Source: Rhizobium sp. Root1203
Lineage (GTDB): Bacteria > Pseudomonadota > Alphaproteobacteria > Rhizobiales > Rhizobiaceae
Length of the DNA stretch: 64,000 bases
NCBI RefSeq assembly: GCF_001424945.1
Contig: NZ_LMCW01000012.1
Span: 64,642-128,641 of the forward strand
Reading direction: 5' to 3'
The notes below the pieces were generated by a model. It saw only the letters and a program-made list of their open reading frames with translations, was not told the DNA's origin and searched no databases. Each line of letters opens with the position of its first letter. Positions within the stretch are counted from its first letter, which is position 1. The translations under genes were made by a program, and so were the position numbers. Shown here piece after piece: positions 1 through 9,079 of the stretch.

Positions 1-125
1 ATCAGCGCACGCCACTGCAGCGATCGCTCGCGTGCTGTTGCAGAAACGATAGCGGGCGCTATTGTGCCGCCGATCTCGTGGGCGTCGTCCGGCTGCCTGC
101 GGAAATAACGGTAGAAGGAAAATTC

Positions 126-1076
126 ATGCACAAGGTCATCTATGACACTGATCCGGGCGTCGACGATGCAATGGCGTTGCTATTTCTGCACCGCCATCCG
201 GAGATCGACCTCATCGGCATCACCACCGTCTTCGGCAATGCCTCAATCGAGACGACTACCCGCAACGCGCTGTTCCTGAAACGCGAATGGAGTGTTCCCG
301 CTCCCGTCGCCAAGGGCGCCAATGTGACCATCGATCCCTCCCGCGAGGAGGGCGCGTGGCCGACTTTCGTGCATGGCGATGACGGCCTCGGCAACATCAA
401 CGTGCCGGCGACTGTCGACGTGCCGCTTGATCCGCGCCCGGCCTACAAGTTCATCATCGAGACTGTCCGCGCCAATCCGGGCGAGGTGACGCTGGTCGCG
501 GTTGGCCGCATGACCAATCTCGCTCTGGCCCTGAAGGAAGATCCCGAGATCGCCGGGCTGGTGAAGAGCGTTGTCATCATGGGAGGCAATTTCTATGTGC
601 CGGGCAACATGTCGCCGGTCGCAGAGGCGAACATCCACGGTGATCCAGAGGCCGCGGATATCGTCCTGACCGCGCCCTGGAAAGTGGTGGTCATCGGCCT
701 CGATGTTACCGCGGTTACGACGATGAGCCGCAGCTATCTTGCCGATACCGCGGCCAGGGGCGACAAGGCGGTGAAGCTGCTGAACGACCTGTCGCAGTTT
801 TATATCGACTTCTACAAGCATGCTGTCGACGACGGGATGATGGTTCACGACAGCTGCGCCTGCGTATATGTCGTGGCACCCGAGCTGTTCACCACAATAT
901 CGGGTGCGGTGCGCGTTGTCTGCGGCGGTATCGCCGATGGGCAGACAATCGTGAAGCAGGACGGTCGCCGCTTTCCGCCGGGCGATTGGGACGGTCTGCC
1001 GAGCCAGGTCGTTTGCACCGGCATCGAATCGGAAAAGGTGATCGACCTGATCCGTGACACGCTGCTCAAAGCTTAG
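126..1076 (+). CDS. Nucleoside hydrolase (IUNH family)
   Basis: The 316-residue product matches inosine-uridine preferring nucleoside hydrolases, which cleave the N-glycosidic bond of ribonucleosides in the cytoplasm for purine/pyrimidine salvage. The N-terminal DTDPGVDDA signature (residues 7-15) supplies the calcium-binding aspartates. NMSPVAEANIHGDPEAA in the middle and VHDSCA near the C-terminus are also typical of the family. I chose the ATG at 126 over an upstream GTG at 78 because GAAGGA lies just before it and the protein then begins directly with the conserved strand. Substrate preference cannot be read from the sequence. The upstream partner, probably a transporter, lies outside the window. 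Confidence 0.9.
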   Translation: MHKVIYDTDPGVDDAMALLFLHRHPEIDLIGITTVFGNASIETTTRNALFLKREWSVPAPVAKGANVTIDPSREEGAWPTFVHGDDGLGNINVPATVDVPLDPRPAYKFIIETVRANPGEVTLVAVGRMTNLALALKEDPEIAGLVKSVVIMGGNFYVPGNMSPVAEANIHGDPEAADIVLTAPWKVVVIGLDVTAVTTMSRSYLADTAARGDKAVKLLNDLSQFYIDFYKHAVDDGMMVHDSCACVYVVAPELFTTISGAVRVVCGGIADGQTIVKQDGRRFPPGDWDGLPSQVVCTGIESEKVIDLIRDTLLKA

Positions 1077-1259
1077 TCGCACACCGTTCATCCGGATTTC
1101 GGCGCAATGGAAATGATTGAATCCCTTCAGTCTCTTGCGCTGCGATCTTCGCCTCCTGAATCCGGTTGTCGAAATGCTCCTTCAATGCGATTTCGACAGA
1201 TCGGATTCATCGCTCCAACTGGCGTTGACCTTGTCACCCCCGGGGCATAGATCATCCTC

Positions 1260-2102
1260 ATGATCGATGCTGCGTTTTCACATCTTCCGGCTCTGGAACC
1301 CGGTAGCGTCTGGCTTGTGGGCGCAGGCCCGGGCGAGCCCGGCTTGCTGACGCTGCTTGCCGTCAGGGGGTTGATGGACGCCGACGTCGTCATTCACGAC
1401 GCGCTGGTGGATGCAGACTGCCTCAAACTGGCGCGGCCCGATGCGCTGCTGGAATATGCGGGCAAGCGCGGCGGCAAGCCTTCGGCCAGGCAGCGCGACA
1501 TTTCGCTTCGCCTCGTCGAACTGGCGCAGGCCGGCAAGCGGGTGCTGCGGCTCAAGGGGGGCGATCCGTTCGTTTTCGGGCGCGGCGGCGAGGAAGCGCT
1601 GACACTGGTCGAATACAATATTCCGTTTCGCATCGTACCGGGTATCAGTGCCGGGATCGGCGGGCTCGCCTATGCCGGCATTCCGGTTACCCATCGCGAT
1701 ATCAATCACGCGGTGACGTTTCTGACCGGCCATAACTCTTCCGGTCTCGTGCCGGATGCCATAAACTGGGACGCGATCGGTAAGGGTTCGCCTGTCATCG
1801 TCATGTACATGGCGATGAAACATATCGCCGAGATCAGCGCGAACCTGATTGCGGCGGGGCGGTCCCGTTCGGAACCTGTGGCATTCGTCTGCAACGCCAC
1901 GACCAGCGGTCAGCGGGTTTTGGAAACGACGCTCGGCGAGGCACCGGCCGCCGTTCTTTCATCCGGCCTCGAGCCGCCCGCCATCGTGGTGGTGGGTGAA
2001 GTGGTTCGGCTGAGACAGTCTCTCGATTGGCTGGGGGCACTCGCAGGACGGCGGCTGCGTCCCGATCCATTCAGGCATTCCAGCAGCAAGGAGACGGCAT
2101 GA
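1260..2102 (+). CDS. cobA: Uroporphyrinogen-III C-methyltransferase
   Basis: SAM-dependent enzyme that methylates uroporphyrinogen III at C-2 and C-7 to give precorrin-2, the entry step of cobalamin and siroheme synthesis. The 280-residue protein has the family motifs VGAGPGEPGLLTL near residue 20, LKGGDPFVFGRGGEE near residue 97 and PGISAGIGG near 129. It is close in length and sequence to the aerobic-pathway CobA of Pseudomonas denitrificans/rhizobia and lacks the CysG fusion. The stop overlaps the cobB start as ATGA, so translation is probably coupled. No cobalamin riboswitch elements were recognised in the 183 bp upstream. Confidence 0.93.
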   Translation: MIDAAFSHLPALEPGSVWLVGAGPGEPGLLTLLAVRGLMDADVVIHDALVDADCLKLARPDALLEYAGKRGGKPSARQRDISLRLVELAQAGKRVLRLKGGDPFVFGRGGEEALTLVEYNIPFRIVPGISAGIGGLAYAGIPVTHRDINHAVTFLTGHNSSGLVPDAINWDAIGKGSPVIVMYMAMKHIAEISANLIAAGRSRSEPVAFVCNATTSGQRVLETTLGEAPAAVLSSGLEPPAIVVVGEVVRLRQSLDWLGALAGRRLRPDPFRHSSSKETA

Positions 2103-3406
2103 GTGGTCTGTTGATTGCGGCTCCGTCCTCCGGATCGGGCAAGACGACGGTAACTCTCGGGCTCCTCAGGGCCCTGCGCAAGAGAGGCGTGGAGATTGCA
2201 CCGGGCAAAGCGGGCCCGGACTATATCGATCCCGCTTTTCACGCCGCCGCGAGTGGCGTTGCCTGCCTCAACTTCGATCCATGGGCAATGCGGCCGGAAC
2301 TGATTGCGGCAAACGCGACGCTGCATCGCTCAGGCGACCGGCTGCTCGTCATCGAGGCGATGATGGGACTGTTCGATGGTGCGGCGGACGGGAAGGGAAC
2401 GGCGGCCGATCTGGCGGCAATGCTGGGCCTCTCCGTCGTCCTCGTGGTCGATGCGTCGCATATGTCGCAATCGGTTGCGGCGCTCGTTGCCGGATTTGCC
2501 GGGTTTCGGGCAGATGTCCGCATCGCCGGGGTCATTCTCAACAAGGTCGGCGGCGAGCGGCATGAAATGATGCTTCGTCAAGCGCTGGACGCGGTCCGGA
2601 TGCCGGTTATCGCCGTCGTGCGCCGCGACAATCAGATCGCCCTGCCTGAACGCCATCTCGGTCTCGTGCAGGCGGGGGAACATCAGGCCCTTGAGAATTT
2701 CATCGAGCATGCTGCCGAGGCGGTGTCTGAGGAATGCAATTTCGAGTTCCTGCTGCGCGTTGCACGGCAGGGGCTGAACAAGCCGTCGACCGCAAACATC
2801 GCCCGCCTGCCGCCGCTTGGCAGCCACATTGCCGTTGCACGCGACATCGCTTTCGCCTTTTCCTATGAGCATATGCTGCTGGGCTGGCGTCGTCGTGGGG
2901 CCGATATCTCGTTCTTCTCGCCGCTTGCCGACGAAGCGCCGGCGAGAACGGCCGATGCCGTTTATCTTCCGGGCGGATATCCCGAGCTGCATGCCGGGGA
3001 GATCGCGGCAGCGCAGACCTTTAGGGCCGGGATGCGTCAAGCCGCCGACGGCGGCGTGCGGATCTATGGCGAGTGCGGCGGGTATATGGTTCTGGGCGAG
3101 GGATTGGTCGATGCCGGCGGCGAGCGCCATTCCATGCTCGGTCTGCTGCCGCTGGTGACGACCTATGAGGATCGAAAGCGCCACCTTGGCTATCGACGGG
3201 TATCTCCGCTCAGCGGCTCGTTCTTCGAGCAACCCATGACGGCACACGAGTTTCACTATTCAGCCGTCGTTTCCGAAGGCGATGCAGACCGCCTGTTTGG
3301 CGTGACCGATGCCCTCAATAACGACCTCGGCAGCGCCGGGCTCCAGCGCGGACAGGTTGCGGGTTCCTATATGCATCTGATCGACCTTGCCGGGGGAACA
3401 GCATGA
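2099..3406 (+). CDS. cobB: Cobyrinate a,c-diamide synthase (hydrogenobyrinate form)
   Basis: ATP- and glutamine-dependent amidation of the a and c carboxylates of (hydrogeno)byrinic acid. The 435-residue protein starts at the ATGA overlap with cobA. It has an N-terminal dethiobiotin-synthetase-like P-loop, APSSGSGKTTVT (residues 8-19), and a C-terminal class I glutamine amidotransferase domain with the catalytic cysteine in YGECGGYMVLG. LPGGYPELH marks the interdomain region. The gene sits in a tight cobA-B-C-D run. The family also contains CbiA from the anaerobic route; the neighbours suggest the aerobic one. Confidence 0.92.
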   Translation: MSGLLIAAPSSGSGKTTVTLGLLRALRKRGVEIAPGKAGPDYIDPAFHAAASGVACLNFDPWAMRPELIAANATLHRSGDRLLVIEAMMGLFDGAADGKGTAADLAAMLGLSVVLVVDASHMSQSVAALVAGFAGFRADVRIAGVILNKVGGERHEMMLRQALDAVRMPVIAVVRRDNQIALPERHLGLVQAGEHQALENFIEHAAEAVSEECNFEFLLRVARQGLNKPSTANIARLPPLGSHIAVARDIAFAFSYEHMLLGWRRRGADISFFSPLADEAPARTADAVYLPGGYPELHAGEIAAAQTFRAGMRQAADGGVRIYGECGGYMVLGEGLVDAGGERHSMLGLLPLVTTYEDRKRHLGYRRVSPLSGSFFEQPMTAHEFHYSAVVSEGDADRLFGVTDALNNDLGSAGLQRGQVAGSYMHLIDLAGGTA

Positions 3407-4404
3407 ATGCGCCGATCGTCCACGGCGGGGGCATCACTGCCGCTGCGGCGCTCCATGGGGGCAAGCCGGAGGAGTGGCTGGACCTGTCGACCGGAGTCAG
3501 TCCTTTCTCGGCGGCATTACCCGAAATTTCGATGCGCGCCTGGCAGCGGCTTCCCGACGGGTATCTGACCGATGAAGCGCGACAGGCCGCCCGTGATTAT
3601 TATGGCAGCGGCGATATCCTGCCCTTGCCCGTGCCGGGTACGCAGTCGGCCATCCAGCTCCTGCCGCGATTGCTGGTGGGGGCGGGGAGGGCCGCTGTTC
3701 TCGGGCCGACCTACGGCGAGTACGAGCGTGCGTTTAAATCGGCGGGCTGTGCCGTCGACCTGCTCGATAGCGTAGAACAGATCGACGCCGCCCATGCCTT
3801 GATCGTCATTGTCAATCCCAACAATCCGGATGGCCGCATCTACGAGCCCGATACGCTTGTCGCGCTCTGCAAGCGCATGGCCGCCAGCGGGGGGCTGGTG
3901 GTCGTCGATGAAGCATTTGGCGATACCGTGCCGGAAGCAAGCGTGGTGTCGCTGGTGGCGGGGCTGCCCAATCTCATCGTTTTCCGCTCCTTCGGCAAAT
4001 TCTTCGGTCTCGCGGGACTGCGGTTGGGGTTCGTCGTCGCGACCGGCCCGATTCTCGCTCGCTTCGAAAACTGGTTAGGCCCTTGGGCAGTGTCGGGTCC
4101 CGCCCTTTCGATCGCCTCGGCATTGCTGCGTTCCGACACCGCGCCGATACGCCAGGCAATTGCTGAGAGGAGCGCCGCATTGCGCACGGTGCTGGAAGGC
4201 TGCGGACTTCGCATCCATGGCGGCACGGCACTGTTTTCACTCGTAGATCATTTTTCGGCCGGTGGTCTGCATGCGCATTTGTGCCGCCACCGCATATTGG
4301 TCCGCAAATTCGACTACGCCCCGCACTGGCTCCGTTTCGGGGTCACTGCCGATGCCGCCTGCGACAAGCGGCTGGCCGCGGCGCTTCAGAGTTACGACGG
4401 ATGA
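3403..4404 (+). CDS. cobC: Cobalamin biosynthesis aminotransferase-like protein CobC
   Basis: A 333-residue PLP fold-type I protein of the histidinol-phosphate aminotransferase / L-threonine-O-3-phosphate decarboxylase family. It is thought to provide (R)-1-amino-2-propanol phosphate for the cobalamin side chain. Visible motifs are NPNNPDGR (substrate/PLP loop), VVDEAFGD (PLP aspartate) and FRSFGKFFGLAGLRLGF, which carries the Schiff-base lysine. The start overlaps the cobB stop as ATGA, and the stop overlaps cobD as ATGA. The name follows P. denitrificans usage; in enteric nomenclature this enzyme is CobD. Confidence 0.9.
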   Translation: MNAPIVHGGGITAAAALHGGKPEEWLDLSTGVSPFSAALPEISMRAWQRLPDGYLTDEARQAARDYYGSGDILPLPVPGTQSAIQLLPRLLVGAGRAAVLGPTYGEYERAFKSAGCAVDLLDSVEQIDAAHALIVIVNPNNPDGRIYEPDTLVALCKRMAASGGLVVVDEAFGDTVPEASVVSLVAGLPNLIVFRSFGKFFGLAGLRLGFVVATGPILARFENWLGPWAVSGPALSIASALLRSDTAPIRQAIAERSAALRTVLEGCGLRIHGGTALFSLVDHFSAGGLHAHLCRHRILVRKFDYAPHWLRFGVTADAACDKRLAAALQSYDG

Positions 4405-5381
4405 TGATCGAGCTTAATCTTCTCGTGCTGGTGCTGGCCCTTCTGCTCGACAGGATTGTCGGAGACCCCGACATCCTCTGGGCGCGCTTACCGCATCCTG
4501 TCGTCCTATTCGGCAAGGCGATTTCGAGTGTGGACCGGTGGTTCAACCGCAGCGACCTGACGAAACAGAAACGGCGGCGTAACGGCGTTTGGGCGATTGC
4601 CTGCCTGCTTGCAGCAAGTGCCCTTGCGGGACTTGTGTTGCATGGGTTCTTTGCTCTGTTCGGTCTTGCCGGCATTCTGCTGGAGGTTGTCTCTGTCACT
4701 ATTTTCCTGGCACAGAAGAGCCTCTCAGGCCATGTCGAGGCAGTTGCAACCGGGCTCAAGACCGACGGCGTTCGCGGTGGGCGTGCTGCCGTAGCGATGA
4801 TCGTCGGCCGCGACCCGGAAACGCTGGATGAACCTGCGGTCTGCCGCGCGGCTATCGAAAGTCTGGCCGAGAATTTCTCCGACGGCGTGGTTGCGCCGGC
4901 TCTCTGGTTTGTCGTCTTGGGTCTGCCGGGGCTCCTGGCCTATAAGATGTTGAACACGGCAGACTCAATGATCGGCCACAAGTCCGAGCGCTATGCTGAT
5001 TTCGGATGGGCTTCGGCGCGTCTTGACGACGTTGCGAACTGGCCTGCTGCAAGGCTTTCCATCGTGCTGATCGCAGTCGGCGCATGGCTGCGACGTGGAC
5101 GTGCCGCTTGCCGCGAGTCATTGCGGATCGCGATGCGGGATGGCGGTCTGCACCGTTCGCCGAATTCCGGACGGCCCGAAGCCGCCATGGCAGGTGCCCT
5201 CAATGTTCAGCTCGCAGGTCCGCGCATCTATTCCGGCGTCGTCGTCATGGAGCCGATGATCAACGCGGCCGGGCGTGAGACAGCCACTGCGGCTGACATC
5301 GACGATGCGGTATCCGTCTTTCACGCCAGCTGCTCAACGCTGACCTGCATCGTCCTGATCTTGTTCGTTTTTCTGCTGTAG
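4401..5381 (+). CDS. cobD: Adenosylcobinamide-phosphate synthase (CbiB/CobD)
   Basis: Integral membrane protein joining adenosylcobyric acid to aminopropanol phosphate. The 326-residue product has several hydrophobic segments: residues 1-17, around 60-100, around 170 and the final 20 residues. It shows the family motifs DRIVGDPD near the N-terminus, HPVVLFGKAI, and NTADSMIGHKSERYADFGWA. The ATG at 4401 overlaps the cobC stop; a second in-frame ATG follows at 4404. It is the last gene of the cob run. The next 200 bp hold no gene and lead into acpXL. Confidence 0.92.
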   Translation: MMIELNLLVLVLALLLDRIVGDPDILWARLPHPVVLFGKAISSVDRWFNRSDLTKQKRRRNGVWAIACLLAASALAGLVLHGFFALFGLAGILLEVVSVTIFLAQKSLSGHVEAVATGLKTDGVRGGRAAVAMIVGRDPETLDEPAVCRAAIESLAENFSDGVVAPALWFVVLGLPGLLAYKMLNTADSMIGHKSERYADFGWASARLDDVANWPAARLSIVLIAVGAWLRRGRAACRESLRIAMRDGGLHRSPNSGRPEAAMAGALNVQLAGPRIYSGVVVMEPMINAAGRETATAADIDDAVSVFHASCSTLTCIVLILFVFLL

Positions 5382-5581
5382 GAGATCGACATGGCGTCGG
5401 GCCAAGCTTGCCGATAGCCGGTCTCGCCGCAGCCAAGCGGTGGTTCAAACCCGACCCACAGCTCCATGCTGTTTAAGCAACAGTGCAGTTGCAAATTGCG
5501 CATTGCAGCAGGTGAGGGCATTGGCTTTTGAAATGGATTTGCCTATGAGGGGGATAAATTGTCATTTCAAGAGGTACAGGC

Positions 5582-5860
5582 GTGACCGCTACATTCGATA
5601 AAGTTGCCGACATCATTGCAGAGACGAGCGAGATCGATCGCGACACGATCACGCCGGAAAGCCATACGATCGACGACCTCGGTATCGATAGCCTCGACTT
5701 CCTCGATATCGTCTTCGCAATCGATAAGGAATTCGGCATCAAGATCCCGCTCGAAAAGTGGACGCAGGAGGTCAACGAAGGCAAGGTCTCCACGGAAGAG
5801 TATTTCGTGCTGAAGAACCTTTGCGCGAAGATCGACGAGCTGCGCGCCGCCAAGGCCTGA
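5582..5860 (+). CDS. acpXL: Specialised acyl carrier protein AcpXL
   Basis: A 92-residue acidic acyl carrier protein that carries the 27-hydroxyoctacosanoate-type very-long-chain fatty acid later placed on lipid A. The 4'-phosphopantetheine attachment serine is S37 in GIDSLDFLD. The whole sequence is almost identical to AcpXL of rhizobia and is longer than housekeeping AcpP. Translation starts at a GTG after an AGAGGTA ribosome-binding site. It is the first gene of the VLCFA cluster and is followed by a hairpin with a short T run. Confidence 0.95.
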   Translation: MTATFDKVADIIAETSEIDRDTITPESHTIDDLGIDSLDFLDIVFAIDKEFGIKIPLEKWTQEVNEGKVSTEEYFVLKNLCAKIDELRAAKA

Positions 5861-5880
5861 TCGATACCGCCATTTTTTCG

Positions 5881-5919
5881 CCGCCCTGTCGCCGTTAACC
5901 ATGGCGGCCGGGCGGTTTT
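5881..5919 (+). terminator. Hairpin with T run after acpXL
   Basis: CCGCCC at 5881-5886 pairs with GGGCGG at 5910-5915, with an inner CGCC/GGCG pairing, followed by TTTTG. It lies between acpXL and fabZXL of one cluster. It may act as a partial terminator, giving more carrier protein than enzyme mRNA. The structure is read directly; the function is inferred. Confidence 0.55.
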
Positions 5920-5973
5920 GTTATTAAGTAGGCCTAGCCGACGGGCATGTTGCCCCTCCGGCCGGAGGATACG

Positions 5974-6456
5974 ATGCTCCTGGAATACTTCCAGATGATT
6001 GACCGCATCGAGGCGGTCGATCTTCAGAACGGTACGCTCAAGGCGCGCTCTGTGGTGCCCGCTAAGAGCCCTGTTTTCGAAGGTCATTTTCCCGACATGC
6101 CCCTTGTTCCGGGTGTGCTTCTCATCGAAACCATGGCGCAGGCTTCAGGCATGCTCGTGCTGGCTGTGACCAACTTTGCCGCGATGCCGTTCCTGATGTC
6201 GGTGGATGGTGCCAAGATGCGGACGTTTGTCGAACCGGAAGCGGTTCTCGACATCGAGGCATTTCTGGAGCATGAGGGTTCGGGATTTGCGGTCACAAAG
6301 GCAAAGATCACGAGCAACGGCAAGAAGGTGTGCGATGCGCAATTGAAGCTGCGCACCGTGCCTTTCAGCGAGGTTCCGCTCGGAGACATCGTCAAGAAGC
6401 GTGCAGGTGAAGTGGGTCTTATGGATGCGATCGCCGCACAGGGAGTGAATGGATGA
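5974..6456 (+). CDS. fabZXL: 3-hydroxyacyl-ACP dehydratase of VLCFA synthesis
   Basis: A 160-residue hot-dog fold protein. FEGHFPDMPLVPGVLLIETM carries the FabZ/FabA-type histidine and the glycine-rich active-site helix start, followed by AQASGML. It dehydrates 3-hydroxyacyl intermediates bound to AcpXL. The ATG at 5974 is preferred over an in-frame start at 5947 because CCGGAGG lies at the right distance and homologues begin MLLEYFQMIDR. The stop overlaps the next gene as ATGA. Confidence 0.9.
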   Translation: MLLEYFQMIDRIEAVDLQNGTLKARSVVPAKSPVFEGHFPDMPLVPGVLLIETMAQASGMLVLAVTNFAAMPFLMSVDGAKMRTFVEPEAVLDIEAFLEHEGSGFAVTKAKITSNGKKVCDAQLKLRTVPFSEVPLGDIVKKRAGEVGLMDAIAAQGVNG

Positions 6457-7649
6457 GCAAGGCTCAAAATGATGTCGTGATCACCGGCATCGGCATTGTG
6501 ACGTGTCAAGGGGTCGGCAAGGAGCCGCATATTGCGCTGCTCACGGCCGACGGATCTCCGAAGACGATCGTGGAAACCGAGAAGTTCAAGCCGTATCCGG
6601 TTCATCCGCTTCCGGAAATCGACTGGTCGCAGCAGATCGCCAAGCGCGGCGACCAGCGCCAGATGGAAAACTGGCAGCGCATCGGCGTTTTCGCGGCAGG
6701 TCTTGCTCTCGACGACGCCGGCTTCAAGGACGATGCGGAAGCTTGTGGCAGCATGGACATGATCGTTGCTGCCGGCGGCGGGGAGCGCGACATCAATGTC
6801 GACACGCTGATCGTCGACGAGGGCCTGAAGCGCAATGACCGTGAGGTCCTGCTGAACGAGAAGCTCACGACCGAACTTCGCCCGACGCTTTTCCTCGCGC
6901 AGCTCTCCAATCTGCTTGCCGGCAATATCTCCATCGTGCACAAGGTCACCGGCTCCTCGCGCACATTCATGGGTGAAGAGGCGGCAGGCATCTCGGCTGT
7001 CGAGACGGCGTTTTATCGAATCAAGTCCGGGGAATCCTCGCATGCGCTCGTCGGCGGGGCTTTCTCGGCCGAGCGACTCGACATGGTTCTACTGTTCGAA
7101 TCGATCAATGCGCATTCGCGCGGGGGATGGCTGCCACTCTGGTCGCGCGACGAGGGCGGCATTATCACCGGTTCCCTCGGCGTGTTCCTCGTGTTGGAAT
7201 CCCGCGCCCATGCCGAGGCGCGTAGCGCGCATGTCTATGCGACGATTTCATCGGTCGAAGGCGATCGCGGCAACCGCAATGCCGGCAATCTGGAGAAGCG
7301 CCTCGAGCGGCTTCTTGCGCCGGCTGCCGATCTTCCAGCCGGAAGCACGGCGATCTTTACGGGATCGACCGGGATGAAGGATCTTGCACAGCGCGAGAAG
7401 GCGGTTCTGGAGCGGCAGTTCCCGGGGGCGGCGATCCGCGGTTTCGGCGGCGTCACCGGCCACGGGCTCGAATCGCATTTTGCGCTCGGCGTGGCGTTGG
7501 CGGCGCTGGCAGTCGACAACAATGCGAAGGTTCCGCCGTTTGACGCGACGCATGAGAAGGCGATGAGCACCGGTACGTCTGCTGCCATCGTCACAACAGT
7601 GGGCCATCAGCGCGGCGAAGGCGTCGCCGTTTTGTCCGCGGAAGCGTGA
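6453..7649 (+). CDS. fabF2XL: Beta-ketoacyl synthase-like protein FabF2XL, active-site residues replaced
   Basis: A 398-residue thiolase-fold ketosynthase of the acpXL cluster. By hand alignment to the next gene, the nucleophilic cysteine position is a glutamate (E176 in FMGEEAAG). The first catalytic histidine is also gone, because the usual NAHGT reads FTGST. The second histidine remains as H337 in GVTGHG. This is the pattern of chain-length-factor subunits, which pair with an active ketosynthase. ATGA overlap with fabZXL and a 12-bp gap to fabF1XL support co-expression. I infer that it forms a heterodimer with FabF1XL. Confidence 0.88.
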   Translation: MSKAQNDVVITGIGIVTCQGVGKEPHIALLTADGSPKTIVETEKFKPYPVHPLPEIDWSQQIAKRGDQRQMENWQRIGVFAAGLALDDAGFKDDAEACGSMDMIVAAGGGERDINVDTLIVDEGLKRNDREVLLNEKLTTELRPTLFLAQLSNLLAGNISIVHKVTGSSRTFMGEEAAGISAVETAFYRIKSGESSHALVGGAFSAERLDMVLLFESINAHSRGGWLPLWSRDEGGIITGSLGVFLVLESRAHAEARSAHVYATISSVEGDRGNRNAGNLEKRLERLLAPAADLPAGSTAIFTGSTGMKDLAQREKAVLERQFPGAAIRGFGGVTGHGLESHFALGVALAALAVDNNAKVPPFDATHEKAMSTGTSAAIVTTVGHQRGEGVAVLSAEA

Positions 7650-7661
7650 GGGAGTAGGCAC

Positions 7662-8948
7662 ATGACAGATTCGGCATACAAGGATCATCTCGGCCGCCCA
7701 ATCGTCGCGGTCACCGGCGTCGGCATATTGACGTCTCTTGGCCAGGGTCTCAAAGACAACTGGGCAGCGCTGACCGCCGGAAAGTCCGGGATACACGAGA
7801 TTAATCGTTTCCCCACGGACGGTCTTTCGACGCGCATCGCCGGGACGGTCGACTTCATCGACATTCCGGTCGCCAACGCCGTCGAGCGTTCCTTCGCCTT
7901 CGCTCGCGAAACGACGATCGAAGCGCTCGCCGATGCGGATATTTCAGGCGATTTCAACGGTCCCCTGTTTCTCGCAGCACCGCCGATAGAGCCTGAGTGG
8001 AGTGCACGTTTCGAACTTGCCGACCGCTCGCCGCCAGCCGATCACCCGGGCGATGCGTATGACCGCTTCCTGGCGGCCATGCGTCAGCGGCCCGATGCGG
8101 CATTCCATGAGGCGGCGCTGTTCGGCTCGATTTCGGAGCGGCTCGCGGACCGTTTCGGCACACGCGGCCTGCCGGTGACGTTGTCCACTGCCTGCGCGTC
8201 CGGAGCGACCGCGATCCAGCTCGGTATCGAGGCGATCCGTCAGGGCCGCACTACGCGTGCGCTTGCTGTCGCTACGGACGGATCCGTCAGTGCGGAAGCG
8301 CTGATCCGCTTCTCGCTGCTTTCAGCGCTTTCCACACAAAACGATCCCGCGACTCGGGCATCAAAGCCCTTCAGCAAGGATCGGGACGGTTTCGTCATCG
8401 CCGAAGGCGCTGCGACACTGGTTCTGGAGTCGCTTGAAGCGGCAATTGCCCGCGGCGCCAAGGTTCTGGGGATCATGAAGGGTGCCGGTGACAAGGCCGA
8501 TTCCTTCCACCGCACCCGTTCGTCGCCTGACGGGGCCCCGGCGATCGCGACGATCCGCGCGGCGCTGGCAGACGCCGGCATGGACGAAAGCGGCATCGGA
8601 TATATCAATGCCCATGGCACCTCGACGCCTGAGAACGACAAGATGGAATACGGCTCCATGCTGTCGGTGTTCGGCGAGCGGCTGGCGTCCATTCCGCTGT
8701 CGTCCAACAAGTCGATGATCGGCCATACATTGACGGCGGCCGGCGCGGTCGAGGCGGTGTTCTCGCTGCAGACGATGTTGACGGGTACGCTCCCGCCGAC
8801 GATCAACTACAACAATCCCGATCCCTCGATCGTTCTCGACGTCGTTCCGAACAAGAAGCGCGAAGGCCAGGTGAATGCCGTGCTTTCCAACTCTTTCGGT
8901 TTCGGCGGGCAGAACGCCAGCCTTGTCATGGCGCTGGAACCGGCTTAA
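7662..8948 (+). CDS. fabF1XL: Beta-ketoacyl-ACP synthase II type, FabF1XL
   Basis: A 428-residue ketosynthase with an intact active site: C178 in STACASGA, H318 in NAHGTSTPEND, K350, and H355 in MIGHTLTAAGA. It catalyses decarboxylative condensation of malonyl-ACP with the growing chain, here probably on AcpXL to reach C26-C28. The start has a GAGGGAGTAG ribosome-binding region. It lies directly after the degenerate paralogue fabF2XL and before the dehydrogenase gene, in the order known from rhizobial VLCFA clusters. Confidence 0.93.
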   Translation: MTDSAYKDHLGRPIVAVTGVGILTSLGQGLKDNWAALTAGKSGIHEINRFPTDGLSTRIAGTVDFIDIPVANAVERSFAFARETTIEALADADISGDFNGPLFLAAPPIEPEWSARFELADRSPPADHPGDAYDRFLAAMRQRPDAAFHEAALFGSISERLADRFGTRGLPVTLSTACASGATAIQLGIEAIRQGRTTRALAVATDGSVSAEALIRFSLLSALSTQNDPATRASKPFSKDRDGFVIAEGAATLVLESLEAAIARGAKVLGIMKGAGDKADSFHRTRSSPDGAPAIATIRAALADAGMDESGIGYINAHGTSTPENDKMEYGSMLSVFGERLASIPLSSNKSMIGHTLTAAGAVEAVFSLQTMLTGTLPPTINYNNPDPSIVLDVVPNKKREGQVNAVLSNSFGFGGQNASLVMALEPA

Positions 8949-9079
8949 TCGGTTCCGACAAACGTTTGAGATAAGACCAACATTGCTGCTCCCGTCTCCT
9001 GACTGGTGCGATAGGACGCAGCGTTATCCATAAACTGCACACTGGCCCTAGGGCGAGGGTGCCCGTGAAGGACTTTGCC

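Noticed and set aside
1..77. End of an upstream gene
   Set aside because: Two frames stay open for part of this stretch, but it is too short to assign to a protein family.
243..1091. Long open frame on the minus strand opposite the nucleoside hydrolase, and similar ones at 2330-3256, 8945-10144, 12826-14409 and 17846-19348
   Set aside because: They are mirror frames of GC-rich genes: low-complexity, Arg/His/Asp-rich translations with no domain, while the plus-strand frames match well-known families.
1077..1259. Possible cobalamin riboswitch before cobA
   Set aside because: I could not find the B12-box or the conserved core elements, so I do not report one.
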